Made by a program: the position numbers and the translations under genes. The notes under the pieces were generated by a model. That model was given only the letters and a program-made list of their open reading frames with translations. It had not been told where the DNA came from and searched no databases. From Heracleum sosnowskyi (Eukaryota; Streptophyta; Magnoliopsida; Apiales; Apiaceae), in contig CM061242.1 in assembly GCA_030848705.1 (NCBI GenBank), positions 129,838,757 through 129,902,756 on the forward strand: DNA of 64,000 nucleotides. Reading direction: 5' to 3'. Position 1 is the first letter of the stretch. The number at the start of each line of letters is the position of its first letter. This document shows positions 23,869 to 35,600 of this stretch, piece by piece.

Positions 23869-24081
23869 TTAGTCCTCATCGAACATGAAGTTGTCTGAGT
23901 CATTATCAACACTAACGCTCCATTGATGATACTGTCTTGCACGAAGCATGTCTCCATCCTCTGTAAACATCCTTGCATATGCTGCTACACTGTGTTGTAA
24001 GCGCAATCGCATTCGGTTCTCTTCTTCTCGTGCACGGAACAATGCAACTTCAAGTTGTTGTGGAGTATTGCGTTGCATCAT
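23869..24081 (-). CDS. Small unknown ORF inside the MULE
   Basis: 70 codons with a natural ATG (MMQRNTPQQLEVALFRAREE) and stop. The product is helical and charged, with an Arg/Glu-rich stretch (REEENRMRLRLQHSVAAYAR) and an acidic tail (DNDSDNFMFDED). It is opposite in strand to the transposase remnants, as accessory genes of MuDR-like elements are, but I see no similarity that I can name. Codon pattern and an uninterrupted frame in an otherwise decayed element make it worth noting. Confidence 0.35.
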   Translation of the reverse strand: MMQRNTPQQLEVALFRAREEENRMRLRLQHSVAAYARMFTEDGDMLRARQYHQWSVSVDNDSDNFMFDED

Positions 24082-25139
24082 TATGGCGCGTTGCTTCCGT
24101 ACTCTAAGTCCATGCTAACAACATTGTTCAATACAACAAGAAATGCGTTGCGTATGCCATTGTCACCCCCTTTGCATTGTCGTCATCGACTGACTTGAGT
24201 AGCGATTATTAGGGTTCATTGAGTACACGAAATCATCATCTCATAACCATTTTCTGCCCATTGCTCTGAAAATATCACCAGTACTATAACTATAACCATT
24301 TGCCATTTTTCAGATTTGAAAGTAATGACTATAAACAAGTGCACAAGTAATCTGGTATTTATAAAATAGATGAGTATTAAAATTCGGAACAGTTAAAGCA
24401 AATAATTTAGATCACGGGACAATTTTCCTGTGTATTCACGGTTCCAATAATACCCAAAAAATTCAGAACTGGAAACACACTATTATTGCCTTTTCCTGTG
24501 TATTCACTTGTTCTTGGTAACAGAAACTTGAAATTTGTGTGTTTTTGTCATTTTTGGACCAATAATTAACATGGAGAAATAATAATTTGTGTGTTTCTGC
24601 CTTTTCAAGATCTCATGTTTGGCCGACAAAAAATCATAATTACATATCATATTTTTTCTCAATTTTTAGCTTATAACAAAGTTTAACGGTTCAACTTTAA
24701 TACGAAATAAAACAAACCAAAAATTATATTTTACAATTACATTTTCTTGAAGCTTGAAAATTGATGCTTACAAACAAATTTCTATTTCCAAGTAAACAAT
24801 TTTACTAAGTAGGAGTACGAAGCAACAACCATGACGGGAAGAAGGAAAAAATGAAAAAATAAATAAAAAGTTGAACGTTAATGTACCATTGAAGTAAAAA
24901 GTTGAACGTTAATGTATCATTGAAGTAAAAAGTTGAACGTTAATGTACCATTTTTGTATTTCTGGTACATAAATGTACCAGAAATGCGAAGTAGCCCCTG
25001 AACTAAGTATTCACTTTGAGCATCAAGAGCACTAGTTGCCTCATCTAACAGTAGAACCCTTGGGTTCATCAGAAGAGCTCTCGTGATTGCCACTCATTGT
25101 TTCTGAACTCCAGAAAGCCTTGCCCCGCGTTCCGAACAT

Positions 25140-27123
25140 GATGATCAGGCACTTATATGGTATAATGGTGGTGTATGAAGATCAGCCACTTATCATCAAG
25201 GTGTCTGCTAAAGCAATTATGAAAAAACATTTAGCGCTAGAATGTCAATCTACTGCTGAGTCCTTAAATTATTGACCACAATACAACGAGTACGAAATTA
25301 AGAATTCTACATTTTAACAACTCTTGACTTTGTTATCCCGGAGTTCTGACTGCCAATTCTCCGGTATGATTTGTAATGACAAGATTAAAATTTACACAGA
25401 CTAGTTAACTCGAAATGGCTCCGTAAAATTTTCATTTATTTAAAGTTATATCATATTTTAACAAATTTCAGATGTGTGCGAAGATTTACTCTTCCGAAAA
25501 ACAGTAATATGATTCCTACTTAGCCCTCGTGATATTTGAGAAAGGCACGAAAATGTCTCAATAATCCAAAACTCGAAATCAGTACGGATACGAAGACAAC
25601 GTCCCATAATGAAACAAACATGAATTCAATTAAGGCCAGACTAACCCTTATTTCTTGGCACGAAGATCTAGTTCCAATAGACCCACTTCGGGTCGAGCCA
25701 AATGTAATGAATAATAGATCGGAAAATAAGTGATAAAGAACCCTACTCCCGAATTTAAAAAAAGAAAAAAGAAAATAAGTGATAGGGAAGTAAAATACTT
25801 GTTTTCGTTATTTTTAACAACTCGGAAGCACAATTATGAACGAAGAATTGAAAATGAAACTACTTGTTTACCCTGCACTTGATTTCTTTTCTTTTTAAAA
25901 CTCGAGAGCAACAAAAATATAGGTATAAATTCACACGTAAACAGAGGAGTAAAAGTAATATGAACAGAGAATAAACAGTGAGGGTGGGGCTAAAAAATCG
26001 AATATATTTGGTCATAGTTCCAATGATCGATCGCTGGGACAATGCTAGTAAATGCACATCCGTGTATCTCCAGCTATACTATAGTGAATATGTGAGGGGG
26101 ATCTACTGTTTACTATACCTTACATGCTTGCTTTTACACTACCCCCCAGACAGACAGTACGTATTAGAATCCTTCCATAATCTTTTTCATCAGTTCTATT
26201 GTCACCCCCCCCCCCTAGACATCTTGCTCATTTGTTCATGTCGACATTTTTCTACAATCATATGTACATGAGAGTTTAAGTCCGCAACAATTATTTGCTA
26301 CAACATTGCAGAAATATTATTGCAAAAACACTAAAAAGGCGCTTGAACGCACTTGGAATGGGAATCGGGAATGAAAATGAAAATACGAGAAAAACGGAGT
26401 TCTCGTATCATACAACTTCCAAACACCGATATATGGTATGGGGTCGAGAACCATAACCAATATCCCAGGAAAACATATTAAAATTTTCACTGGTAAAGGT
26501 AGTTATATCTTAAATCATCGGAATAATATTTTATAAATTTATAAGTTTACTCGTAAACCTATAAATAGTCTCCAAATTATTATTGCATGCTGCAACGGGC
26601 GTGTCAGAAAATGTACTCGTTGGTAACTTTTTGGTGGCATTTTGCTGCGTGCTCTACAGTTCTGTGTTGAGAATCTAAAGAGCTGTGTTTTCGACTTGTG
26701 ACTTGAAAAGTCAATTTGTATTTCACACTTCACACTGCTCCATATTTTCTCACATTATTTTGGCTTTCATGCGCGTATCAAATAAAATTATTACTACTGT
26801 AGTTGTACAATTCCTAAACTAGAGTACAGTTTCAAAATCAGACTTCACCGATCGGGTTAAATGACATTTTTATCGCTCAACTAACATCTAACTTGTAAGT
26901 GGATCATTGAATTCAAATAATTTTCAAATGCATAATTGAACTGATTAAATCTTGCAATCTTGTCACTGAATATAAAAAAACTTTCACGTCTGTCAAGTTG
27001 AGTTTGACTTTAAATAAATCCATCGACTATTATTTTATCAAGTCCACATTACTTATCACATAAGAAAATAATGTTTAGCTCAACTAAGAGTAGCTGAACA
27101 TATATATAGCTGAAATACAAATT
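25140..27123. other. Intergenic, no recognisable gene
   Basis: Frames are short and lack domain features. A run of about a dozen C lies at 26205-26216. A moderately GC-rich stretch at 26340-26470 shows no element ends. Confidence 0.4.
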
Positions 27124-27132
27124 AACTAAATA

Positions 27133-27909
27133 GTAAAGTGCATTTTGTGTACCTGTACTTTGACCAAGACATCATTTGCAATATTACTTTTTAAATTATT
27201 CCACTTACAATACTGAATTTTAAAACCCGTCACATTATGTGTATCACCATGAAATTCTGGTTAACTCTGTTAAAAAGCAAAAGGTTTTAAAAGGATAACT
27301 GTGTATTTTCACTAAACATATATAATATTGCATTTATATGAATTGTGTTTAATATTTTGTATGTAAATTGAGGGTTTTATCAAACCCAATTCAATTTTTT
27401 TTTGTTTCATTTCTCTTTTATCTCGATCTCTCACTTTGTTATCAACATAATTGTTCTCGATGAGTTTAAATTCAAAATTAACATAAAGAACATGAAAAAG
27501 AAGATGAAGTTTCATTGAATTTAAATATAAAATATAAAATATGAAACATGTGTATGTATGTTTTGTGTGTGTGTATATATATATAGCAAAGATTAAATTA
27601 ATTTGGGAAAGAAGATGAAACAAATGTGTGTGTATGTGTTATAATATGTAGATATATAATTATATTTTGATCAATTTTTGAAAAAAATGGAATGAAATGG
27701 TGATTTAATGATTAATTGGTCGGTTTTTACTGTTCACATAAGGATTGGACAAAAATGCCCTAACGGAGTTAACTAAAATAGACTAAAATAGACGGCGATA
27801 CACAAATTGTGACGATTTTGTAAGTACAGTATTGCAAGTGGAGTTATTTAAAGTGCAATATTGCAAATGGTATCTCGATCAAAATATAAGTACACAAAAT
27901 GCACTTTAC
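27133..27909. mobile_element. Long-TIR (MULE-like) non-autonomous element, 0.78 kb
   Basis: About 95 bp at each end form an inverted repeat: left GTAAAGTGCATTTTGTGTAC, right (reverse complement) GTAAAGTGCATTTTGTGTAC, staying alignable through TTTGCAATATT, CCACTT(A/G)CAATACTG to CGTCAC. The flanks AACTAAATA and TCTTAAATA share only the last six bases, so the 9-bp duplication is weak. The interior is AT-rich with a TA/GT microsatellite and no coding region. The long TIR suggests a Mutator derivative. Confidence 0.75.
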
Positions 27910-27918
27910 TCTTAAATA

Positions 27919-28940
27919 AACAAAAATTTGTAAATTGATTGGCATAATAGCAATTAGCAAGTGTACTTGAACATATAGTTGGATTGTATTTCAAACGGAA
28001 ACTTGAGGAATCAAAATTGATAAAATATATGTAGAAATGCTATAATATACTTCATACAAATGTAATGGACTTACCATGTTCGGTTATAATTCATACTCAT
28101 ACAAAATGCAAATATGCAATGAACTTACCGTGTTTTGTTCGATTATAATTGGTACAAATGTGATGAATTTTTCGTGTATGTTAAGTCAATATGATATTAT
28201 TTAATAAAAACATTCGATTATATCCCATCACTTATGTCACTAATAATTTTTGACATCCACATTACTTTTACTCGGTTCCTACTGCAATTTATACTCGATT
28301 ACTACAATTTATAAGGAATCCCGAAACTTGGATTACATTTGCATCTTAATGGGCTACCAGAAGTATTGGAATTGCCAAAAGTATAAAGGTACTATAATTT
28401 GTTGATTTAAGTATCTACTCTGCGAAGCCAGCCGTGTTGCTCTCATGCAGCTCACAAACAAAAATAAGCTCGAGTTTGACTTGAATCAGACTCGTTTTAA
28501 TTTAGTAATCACTAATCAGTTTCTTTCCCTCTAAAACCAATTACTAACATTAATTAGCCAATATTAGCATTAATAATTATATCTTTATATATATGTAAAG
28601 TATTATGATTTGGTATGGTACTGATATGGTTTGATTTGTAAACGATTGCACGAGTATAAAGTTAGTAATAATGCGTTCACGTGCAAAATAACAAAAGTAT
28701 CTACTATGGTGCTGAAAAAAGAATACTCCAAATCCTATCAAAAAAATAAAGATTACTCCAAATGAAAACGACATATTCGATAACTAAAGTATTAATTATT
28801 TCATTAAATAGCATTTAATCAGTTTATAGAACTGCACCATACACCGCAATAAGCTAACGTAACCGGTATTAAAAACTGAGTACTTTAACCGCAGTAACTA
28901 TCCTAACCAGGAATTAAAAACTGAGTCTTGTAACCTACTC
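27919..28940. other. Intergenic upstream of CYP78A
   Basis: AT-rich with no gene. Near the promoter a short direct repeat (ATTAAAAACTGAGT, 28869 and 28912) is present. Confidence 0.4.
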
Positions 28941-28946
28941 AACCCT

Positions 28947-28954
28947 CTATATAA
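28947..28954 (+). promoter_or_regulatory. TATA box of the CYP78A gene
   Basis: CTATATAAC lies about 85 bp upstream of the ATG and is followed by a CT-rich leader (TCCTCTCTCTCTCT), a common plant 5'UTR composition. Confidence 0.6.
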
Positions 28955-29037
28955 CTGCTTCTCCCACACTCTTCGTCTCCTCACTCCTATCCTCTCTCTC
29001 TCTGGATCTTCCATTCCTCTTCCATTTCTCAACCAAA

Positions 29038-31489
29038 ATGTCTTCTCAAAATGTCATATTTCTCATTTCACCAAACGGGTTTTCCTCTCTATTTTCAAAT
29101 CTTGAACTTGTCATCACTCTGATCACGTTTCTTGCTGTGTTTTGCTTCTGGCTTTCACCTGGTGGTCTTGCTTGGGCTCTCTCAAAGGCCAAAACAAGGT
29201 CAAAATCTGTCATTCCTGGCCCTTCTGGATCACCCCTTCTAGGCCTTGTTTTTAGTTTCACTACTGGCTTGACTCATAGAGTCTTAGCCCAGTTTGCACA
29301 AACCTTCAAAGCTTCAACTTTGATGGCATTCTCAGTTGGGCTGACCCGTTTTGTCATCTCTAGCCAACCGGAGTCAGCAAAAGAGATTCTCAACAGTTCA
29401 GCTTTTGCTGATAGGCCCATTAAAGAATCTGCATATGGGCTTTTGTTTGATAGAGCAATGGGTTTTGCTCCATATGGTGAGTATTGGAGGAACTTAAGGA
29501 GAATTTCAGTGACCCATTTGTTTGGACCTAAAAGGGTTGCTCATTTTGGTGAGTTTAGAAGAGAGATTGGTTTAGAAATGGTGTCTGAAATCAAGAACTT
29601 GATGTTAAAAAATGGTGCAGTTGAGGTAAGAAAAGTGGTTCATTTTGGGTCACTAAACAATGTGATGAAGACTGTGTTTGGTAAGAAATACAAGTTTGGT
29701 GAAAATGGTGATGGGGTTGAGCTTGAAAGTTTAGTGAGTGAAGGGTATGAGTTGCTTGGTGTTTTTAACTGGAGTGATCATTTTCCAGTTTTAGGGTGGT
29801 TGGATTTACAAGGAGTGAGGAAAAGGTGTAAAGATTTGGTTGCGAAAGTGAATGTTTTTGTTGGAAAGGTTATACAAGAACATAGGGATAAAAGGGTCGA
29901 GGGGATTGAAGTTGTTGATGAAGGATGCGGTGATTTTGTTGATGTCTTGCTTGATTTGGAAAAGGATCATATGCTCACTGACTCTGATATGATTGCGGTT
30001 CTTTGGGTACTTTTTCTTTCCTCCATCTTTTCGTGTTCTTGTCAACTCCTTCCGTTTTAAAATAATTATTGCGCTAATTCTTGTTTTAAGAATGTTTTTA
30101 TGTCGAAAGCTTAAATTAATCTGTTACTCATTACAATGCATATATTAATACTTAGTGTGTTTTGTGTTCATAGTTAATTAATATGATATTTAAAATTGAT
30201 AATTAGGGAGATTATAACTAGGAAAATAATGAAGTATATGCCCATTGCCAACAGTTTTTATTCTTGAAAGAATATAGTTGGCAGTGACATATGAAAAGTC
30301 TATAATAGTTGAATGTATTTTGTTTATAATGTGTGTTTCTTTCATAATTATTGTTGGCAGTGACATATGAAAAGTTTATTCATTCTACTAACTATTTAAG
30401 TTTGTACTCTTGTTTATTTAATAATTGTGCAATTCTCAAAACTGCTTAAATACAAATTTATTTGTTTAAATAAATAAAATTAGATATATTTTCCATGACT
30501 GCATATTAGTTGCGTCATGCATGTGAAGCTGTGACCCATCTGTTGTTTTTTACCTGATACTGTTGCAAGAGACTAGTATTTGTTTTCTGTTGGAAATGTA
30601 CCTGGCACTGTTGCATTGAGCCTTTTTTGTTTACTGTTTATTTTACTTGTTACTGTTTGTATAAATCTTTTTCAAAATGTGTATCTGCTGCATTTTAACT
30701 TTTCTGAGGGTAATCAAAGATATGGAGAATCTGAATATTTTCACTCCTTTTGTTTTAGTGATAAGGACTGGTGTTACTTTTTCTTATTCTCACCACTTGT
30801 ATATGTACGTTCCGTTTTATATTAATTGGCTATTACTAAAACATTTAATTAACATTAAAATTTTCATCTTTTTTTTTTTGCAGGAAATGATCTTTAGGGG
30901 TACTGATACTGTGGCAATCCTCCTGGAGTGGATTCTTGCAAGAATGGTTCTGCATCCCGAAATTCAAGCTAAAGCTCAATCTGAAATTGACAGGGTGGTG
31001 GGCAAAAATCGAACCGTATCTGATTCAGACCTCCAAAACCTTCCTTACCTAAATGCAATAGTTAAAGAAACTCTCAGGGTTCACCCTCCAGGCCCTCTCC
31101 TTTCTTGGGCTAGGCTTGCAATTCACGACACTCATGTTGGCGAGCACTTCATTCCAGCCGGGACAACAGCTATGGTGAACATGTGGGCCATCACACATTC
31201 TGATGAAATCTGGTCCAACCCCGAGGTTTTCAGGCCTGAAAGGTTCTTGGAGGAGGATGTTGCCATTATGGGTACTGATCTTAGGTTGGCTCCTTTTGGT
31301 GCTGGAAGGAGGGTGTGCCCTGGTAAGGCCATGGGCTTAGCAACTGTCCAGCTGTGGCTAGCCCAGTTGCTCCAAAGCTTTAACTGGTACAATGCTGTTG
31401 AAGGTCGTGGTGTTGATTTGTCCGAGTGCTTGAAGCTGTCAATGGAGATGGAGAAGCCTTTGGTGTGCAAAGCTGTGGCTAGGGTTTGA
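29038..31489 (+). CDS. CYP78A: Cytochrome P450, CYP78A subfamily (KLUH-like)
   Basis: Two exons, 29038-30006 and 30884-31489, with a single GT/AG phase-0 intron after ...MIAVLW, the conserved CYP78A intron position. The product is 524 residues. Seen in order: an N-terminal membrane anchor (about 22-42), SPGGLAWA, the proline hinge PGPSGSP (60-66), FADRPIKESAY, FAPYGEYWRNLRR, the I-helix RGTDT (328-332), the K-helix ETLR (385-388), PERF (441-444) and the haem loop FGAGRRVCPG with Cys468. All essential residues are present, so the enzyme should be active and anchored in the ER. CYP78A enzymes control organ and seed size through an unidentified mobile growth signal. GVFNWSDHFPVLGWLDLQGV and the SPGGLAWA start resemble CYP78A5/KLU more than other members; the exact ortholog is an inference. 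Confidence 0.93.
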
Positions 31490-33156
31490 AGAATGTTGGT
31501 GCCTAACCATGTTCCACTCCATTATTTAATTATCTGTTTTTTTTAAGTATTCTAAAACATTATCCCAGTTTAAGTATTACTATGAATTACTATGTTAGTT
31601 TTTGGGATAAGGATTGTGTAAGGACAGGATTGGCTGTTGTGTGATTACAAAACTTGGCTATATGGCACTGCACACATCTTCTAATATGATATTCTGTGCT
31701 TTTCTCTATATATAAGATCAGTTTTTATAAATGTTTTTGATGTTTTATTAAAACATATAGTGTTGTAGTAGTACGTATGATTGAGAGCCACTTCTTTAAA
31801 TTTGTACCGGCATATGATTTGAGAACCACTTCTTTTAGCTTGTATTGGTTGGCAATTCATGACAATCCCAATTGTTGCATAAAGAATAAAGAAAACTTCT
31901 TTCCTTTTCACCCCAAGCTTCTTTTATCCATATTCTCACAAGAATTCTGCTTTATCCTTGGCTAGCCTTTTGGCACTTGATATTATCATCATCTTAAATG
32001 TGATATTTTATTTATGTTCGTTTTGGCCCAGCACTGTTTTGTTTGATACAAAAATGTAAAGGTAGAATGATCGGTGAATAAGAACCTAGACCCGGCCAAC
32101 AACTAATTCTTCAGAAGATTCTTCTGCGTGTGTGTTATATATACTAGAAGATAACCCGTGTGCCAAACCTTAATTTCGAGATAATTAGTAGAGAAGTAAT
32201 TTTAAATCTCATCGAACATTCAAACATTAATGACACATATTTTTAGCTTTAGCTTGGATCTCTTCAAAATCCTGGTTCCGAAAGCTGTGGTTATATATAA
32301 AGACCTATGTGGCCTCACCGGGATCCAAATCCTTCTTCAAGAATATATGATGGAAGAAATTATGCTTCGAAAAGCTTTTCTCCTTTTCTACCTTGTAAAG
32401 ATAGATGTGCAGAGATTTGAATATTCAGACTACCACATTAGACATCAAAAGTTCTTGTATATATGATGATTTGTGCACGTCCTAATGCAAGTTGCTTTGT
32501 TCTTATTCTTCGATTCCTAAACACATCCTTGTCCATATATTCCCTTTGCTAGGCTTCAACACTAAGCACTATAAAGATTGTTTGTTACTTTAGCAAATCA
32601 TTTCATCACTCTTACCCTTTAAACAGTATTATTACCCAACTCGGTTAGATTTGATGGACATGGGACTTCTGTTTATATTAGGAAAATATCGGGTTCACAC
32701 ACAAATTACGAATCGTTTACTTCATGATTAATGAGTTCGGTTAACAAGAATTGGAATCTCAGTTTTATACATAAATTTGTATATATTTTAATTTAACATT
32801 TTGTATGGAATGAAAATTTCATTCATTTTAGGTGACTAAATCATACTCTTTTCACCTTTTATGTTTTTATTTCATTCTCTCTCTCTTTCACCCCTGCTAT
32901 TTTCACACTCCATCCAATTATCTTTAGTTCTCTGCACTGTGAGTCTGTGATAGTCTCTATGTATCCTATAATTTATTTTCCTCCTGTTAATTAGTTGAAA
33001 TACTATATGGTCAAATATTCCGTTGTGTAGCAAAAAAGAATTATTCCGTACGTGTACACTGAACTGTGACGCGCAATATATATTGTACCCATGCAAATAA
33101 AGGCCAAAGGAAGATATCGATGCATAAGAATATGCGTGTGATATAGATTTTTGTCT
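31490..33156. other. Intergenic downstream of CYP78A
   Basis: Nothing coding. A Helitron-type terminus (minus strand GTTATCTTCTAG|T, CTAG at 32142-32145) has a degraded hairpin. It has the same last 11 bases as the one near 16924, so the two belong to one family. Confidence 0.4.
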
Positions 33157-33164
33157 ATTGTAGG

Positions 33165-33504
33165 TAAAAATCGGTAAACCCAACTAATTGATTGAGGTAT
33201 CGATTTAAGATTAATCGTTAAATCGGGAATTAATTGAAGACAAAATCGGATATATTTTCATATTATAATATAATTTAATATATTATTCTGATTTTATTAG
33301 TTATTTATTAGCTAATATGTATTTATTGTATCATTAAGTCTATAATTATTCATATTTGATTATTATATTATTTTAATTCTAATAATTTGTTATAAATAAT
33401 CCGATCAATAAGTACTTGTAAAAATTAATCGAATTTTAAAAATCAAATCGATCAATCACCTTGTAGAGGATTAATCGGTAAAATCGGAGATGTTTAGAAC
33501 CATG
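33165..33504. mobile_element. Small hAT-like element, left end trimmed
   Basis: A perfect 8-bp duplication ATTGTAGG (33157-33164 and 33505-33512) flanks 340 bp rich in ATCGGTAAA/TTAATCG words. The right end, reversed, reads CATGGTTCTAAACATCTCCG. The left end starts TAAAAATCGGTAAA, so it looks like the same TIR lacking its first eight or so bases. The duplication supports an insertion; the asymmetry lowers confidence. Confidence 0.6.
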
Positions 33505-33512
33505 ATTGTAGG

Positions 33513-34844
33513 CGAAATGTTGTTTAAAATAATTAACAATCATCATCACACATATAGATATTATATTGTGAGAGAATTAAATTAGAAACTCGATATTGAG
33601 AGTATTGAGACTGTTTATAAGATTTTACGTGTAAAATACTTAGAATCTGTTAAAATATATATGAATTTATGATTTTTTTTGACTAGATGACATATATCAA
33701 AAAAACATGTATTGCTTTAATTTTAGTGGATATTTATTTATGTTTACAAATAGCCTTTAAAGATTACAATAAAATTTATTCATTAATGCATTTAGCGAGA
33801 TTATTCATTTGGTCCATTGTTCCAAGTTGAGACGGAAAAAAATTATTTATTTGACTGTATATAAGAATAACTATTTATGTATTTGTTTCCCTATTTCGTT
33901 TTTCCAAAAAGTTGCGGAGAGATTAATCATATTTATTGTCGAATATATGTATTGGTTTTTTTTTTTTGGATGAATATTGATATATGGGTAATGCTATATA
34001 TTTCGAATTGGTTGTCGAATATGTTCTCAAATGACACGATGTTTTTTTATTTGTAAAATTAATATGCATGTACGATGAACCTATATCATTTATGAGAAAA
34101 AATTAATAATAAATTAACAATTTATCATTTGAATGATTTTGAGAACGTTTAGGAGGAATCTAGCATTTTACTTGATATTATCACTCCTTATGGAAGAAGA
34201 TCCAAATATCCCCGAGTGCATGGACGGACCACTTCCTTTTCTATTCTAATTTTAAATAAATATTTAATCGTTTTAGAATGATTAATGAATCGGGTTCAAG
34301 TTGATGATTAGAATAAATTGCTTGATGGGGATAATAAGAAAACAATTCACTATGTAAAGTTTTGACCCTTAGAAATATTTAAAGGTCACTAATATTTTAC
34401 TAGTTCGACTATAGTACGTCCAGATCTTCAATTATACTCCAATGCGCAACATTTTGTAAAGCCGAAACTTTAATTAGGAAGATTAGGCACTGTTTCTGAG
34501 AAAACATCTATGGATTTAGGAACACTTAGTAAAAAAAACTCTTAAAAACATTAAATTATTAAGCACCGCCTTCTGCACTTGGATTTAACTAATAATACTC
34601 CTAGCTATATGTACTGATTCTAGTTGTAATTAGTAAGTAAATGTTATAATTGTGATCACGATCGTCACTAGCTACATTGGATTTTTGAATGAATATTGTG
34701 GGATTAGCATATAAATATTGGCCACTTAACTCAACTTTAACGAGGGGACCAACGTATCATGTTCCTCCCTCAATCATTCACCTCGAACCCTAGCTAGCTA
34801 CTTATGATTCCAGCTTTTTAACCACATTTCCTCAAGTGGATTAA
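33513..34844. other. AT-rich intergenic, no gene
   Basis: Only short frames and A/T runs; no repeats stand out. Confidence 0.4.
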
Positions 34845-34852
34845 TTCTGAAC

Positions 34853-35321
34853 CTAAGAAGCAGGGACACTCCGATAACCTGCCGTATCCCCGTATCGGAC
34901 TCTTGGATACGCGTGTCCCCGTATTGGACACGGGGATTTTTTAACAATCCTACTTTTGTATTTTGTTTTCACCAATTGCAATCACAATTTGTGTTAACCA
35001 ATTATTTTCACAAAATAAAGTATCAAAGTCTATAAGAAAATATAAAAATATGGATGATCATGCTCATTTATGCATAAATGAAAAGATTATACCTATATTT
35101 TTGTGTTTTGGATGAACAATTTATGTATTTCATTGAGTTTCCAATCAGTTTTTGGTTTTGTCAATTGGTTTCAATATGTGTGGCATGAAATATTTATGAA
35201 AATTTATATTTATGTATAACGTGTCCCCCCGCACCCGTGTCCTTATATTTTCAAATTTTCCGAATTCGTGTGTCCCCGTATAACGCACCCGCACTCCCGC
35301 ACCCGTGTCCTTGCTTCTTAG
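34853..35321. mobile_element. Non-autonomous hAT transposon, 0.47 kb
   Basis: Ends CTAAGAAGCAGGGACACTCC and (reverse complement of the right end) CTAAGAAGCAAGGACACGGG match at 16 of the first 18 positions or so. A perfect 8-bp duplication TTCTGAAC occurs at 34845-34852 and 35322-35329. GTGTCCCCGTAT-type words are repeated in both subterminal regions. No coding sequence. Confidence 0.9.
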
Positions 35322-35373
35322 TTCTGAACTTTTTCATTTAGTGTTTATTTCTGACACTATAACTGAATACAGC

Positions 35374-35600
35374 ACTGGTTTACAAGGATGCATGGTGCAG
35401 TTCGTTTATCATCGATCACGATCTGTACACTCATGCTGCACTGACGAAATCAGGATTACTAAACAACAGAGACTAAAATAAATTTTCGCTAATTTTCAGA
35501 GACTAGTCGGTGCTAATTTTCATACTGGTATACGAGGATGCATGGTGCAGTTCGTTTATCTTTATCATCGATCACGGTCTGTACACTCAAAGCACCGTGC
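35374..35600. repeat. Two-copy direct repeat, about 70 bp, 150 bp apart
   Basis: ACTGGT(T/A)TAC(A/G)AGGATGC followed by ATGGTGCAGTTCGTTTATC and ATCGATCAC(G/A)..CTGTACACTC is found at 35373-35445 and again at 35521-35590. The second copy has a 6-base insertion. Confidence 0.8.

Larger units (their letters stand above)
21950..24996. mobile_element. Mutator-like element (MULE), 3.05 kb, decayed
   Basis: Long terminal inverted repeats begin GGCTCCTTCGCATTTCTGG on the left and GGCTACTTCGCATTTCTGG on the right (reverse complement), and stay similar for about 75 bp. The 9-bp target duplication is CCTGAATTA (21941-21949) and CCTGAACTA (24997-25005), one mismatch. Nine-base duplications and long TIRs define Mutator elements. 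Inside are two plus-strand transposase remnants (22700-23652) and a minus-strand ORF (24081-23869). The right TIR carries three tandem copies of a 31-base unit (AAGTAAAAAGTTGAACGTTA), the left only one. It is inserted at an exon-intron border of an ABCB pseudogene. Confidence 0.92.
21601..25139 (-). pseudogene. ABCB-type (half-size, organellar) ABC transporter C-terminal pseudogene
   Basis: Two minus-strand exons of the nucleotide-binding domain remain. The 5' piece (about 25139-24998) reads ERGARLSGVQKQ, stop, VAITRALLMNPRVLLLDEAT SALDAQSEYLVQ: the ABC signature (normally LSGGQ) with a changed Gly, an in-frame TGA at the normally basic residue after it, then an intact Walker B and D-loop. 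The 3' exon (21831-21601) gives DVMDSLVKGRTVLVIAHRLS with the switch His, then the C-terminal tail ending at TAA. These motifs are ABCB/TAP-like. Upstream of the signature no Walker A or membrane domain is found, so the copy is 5'-truncated. A Mutator-like element sits at the donor of the first piece. Truncation, stop and insertion make this a clear pseudogene. Confidence 0.85.

Noticed and set aside
27312..27623. 103-codon minus-strand frame
   Set aside because: Inside a MITE and rich in low-complexity IYTH/TYV runs from a microsatellite.
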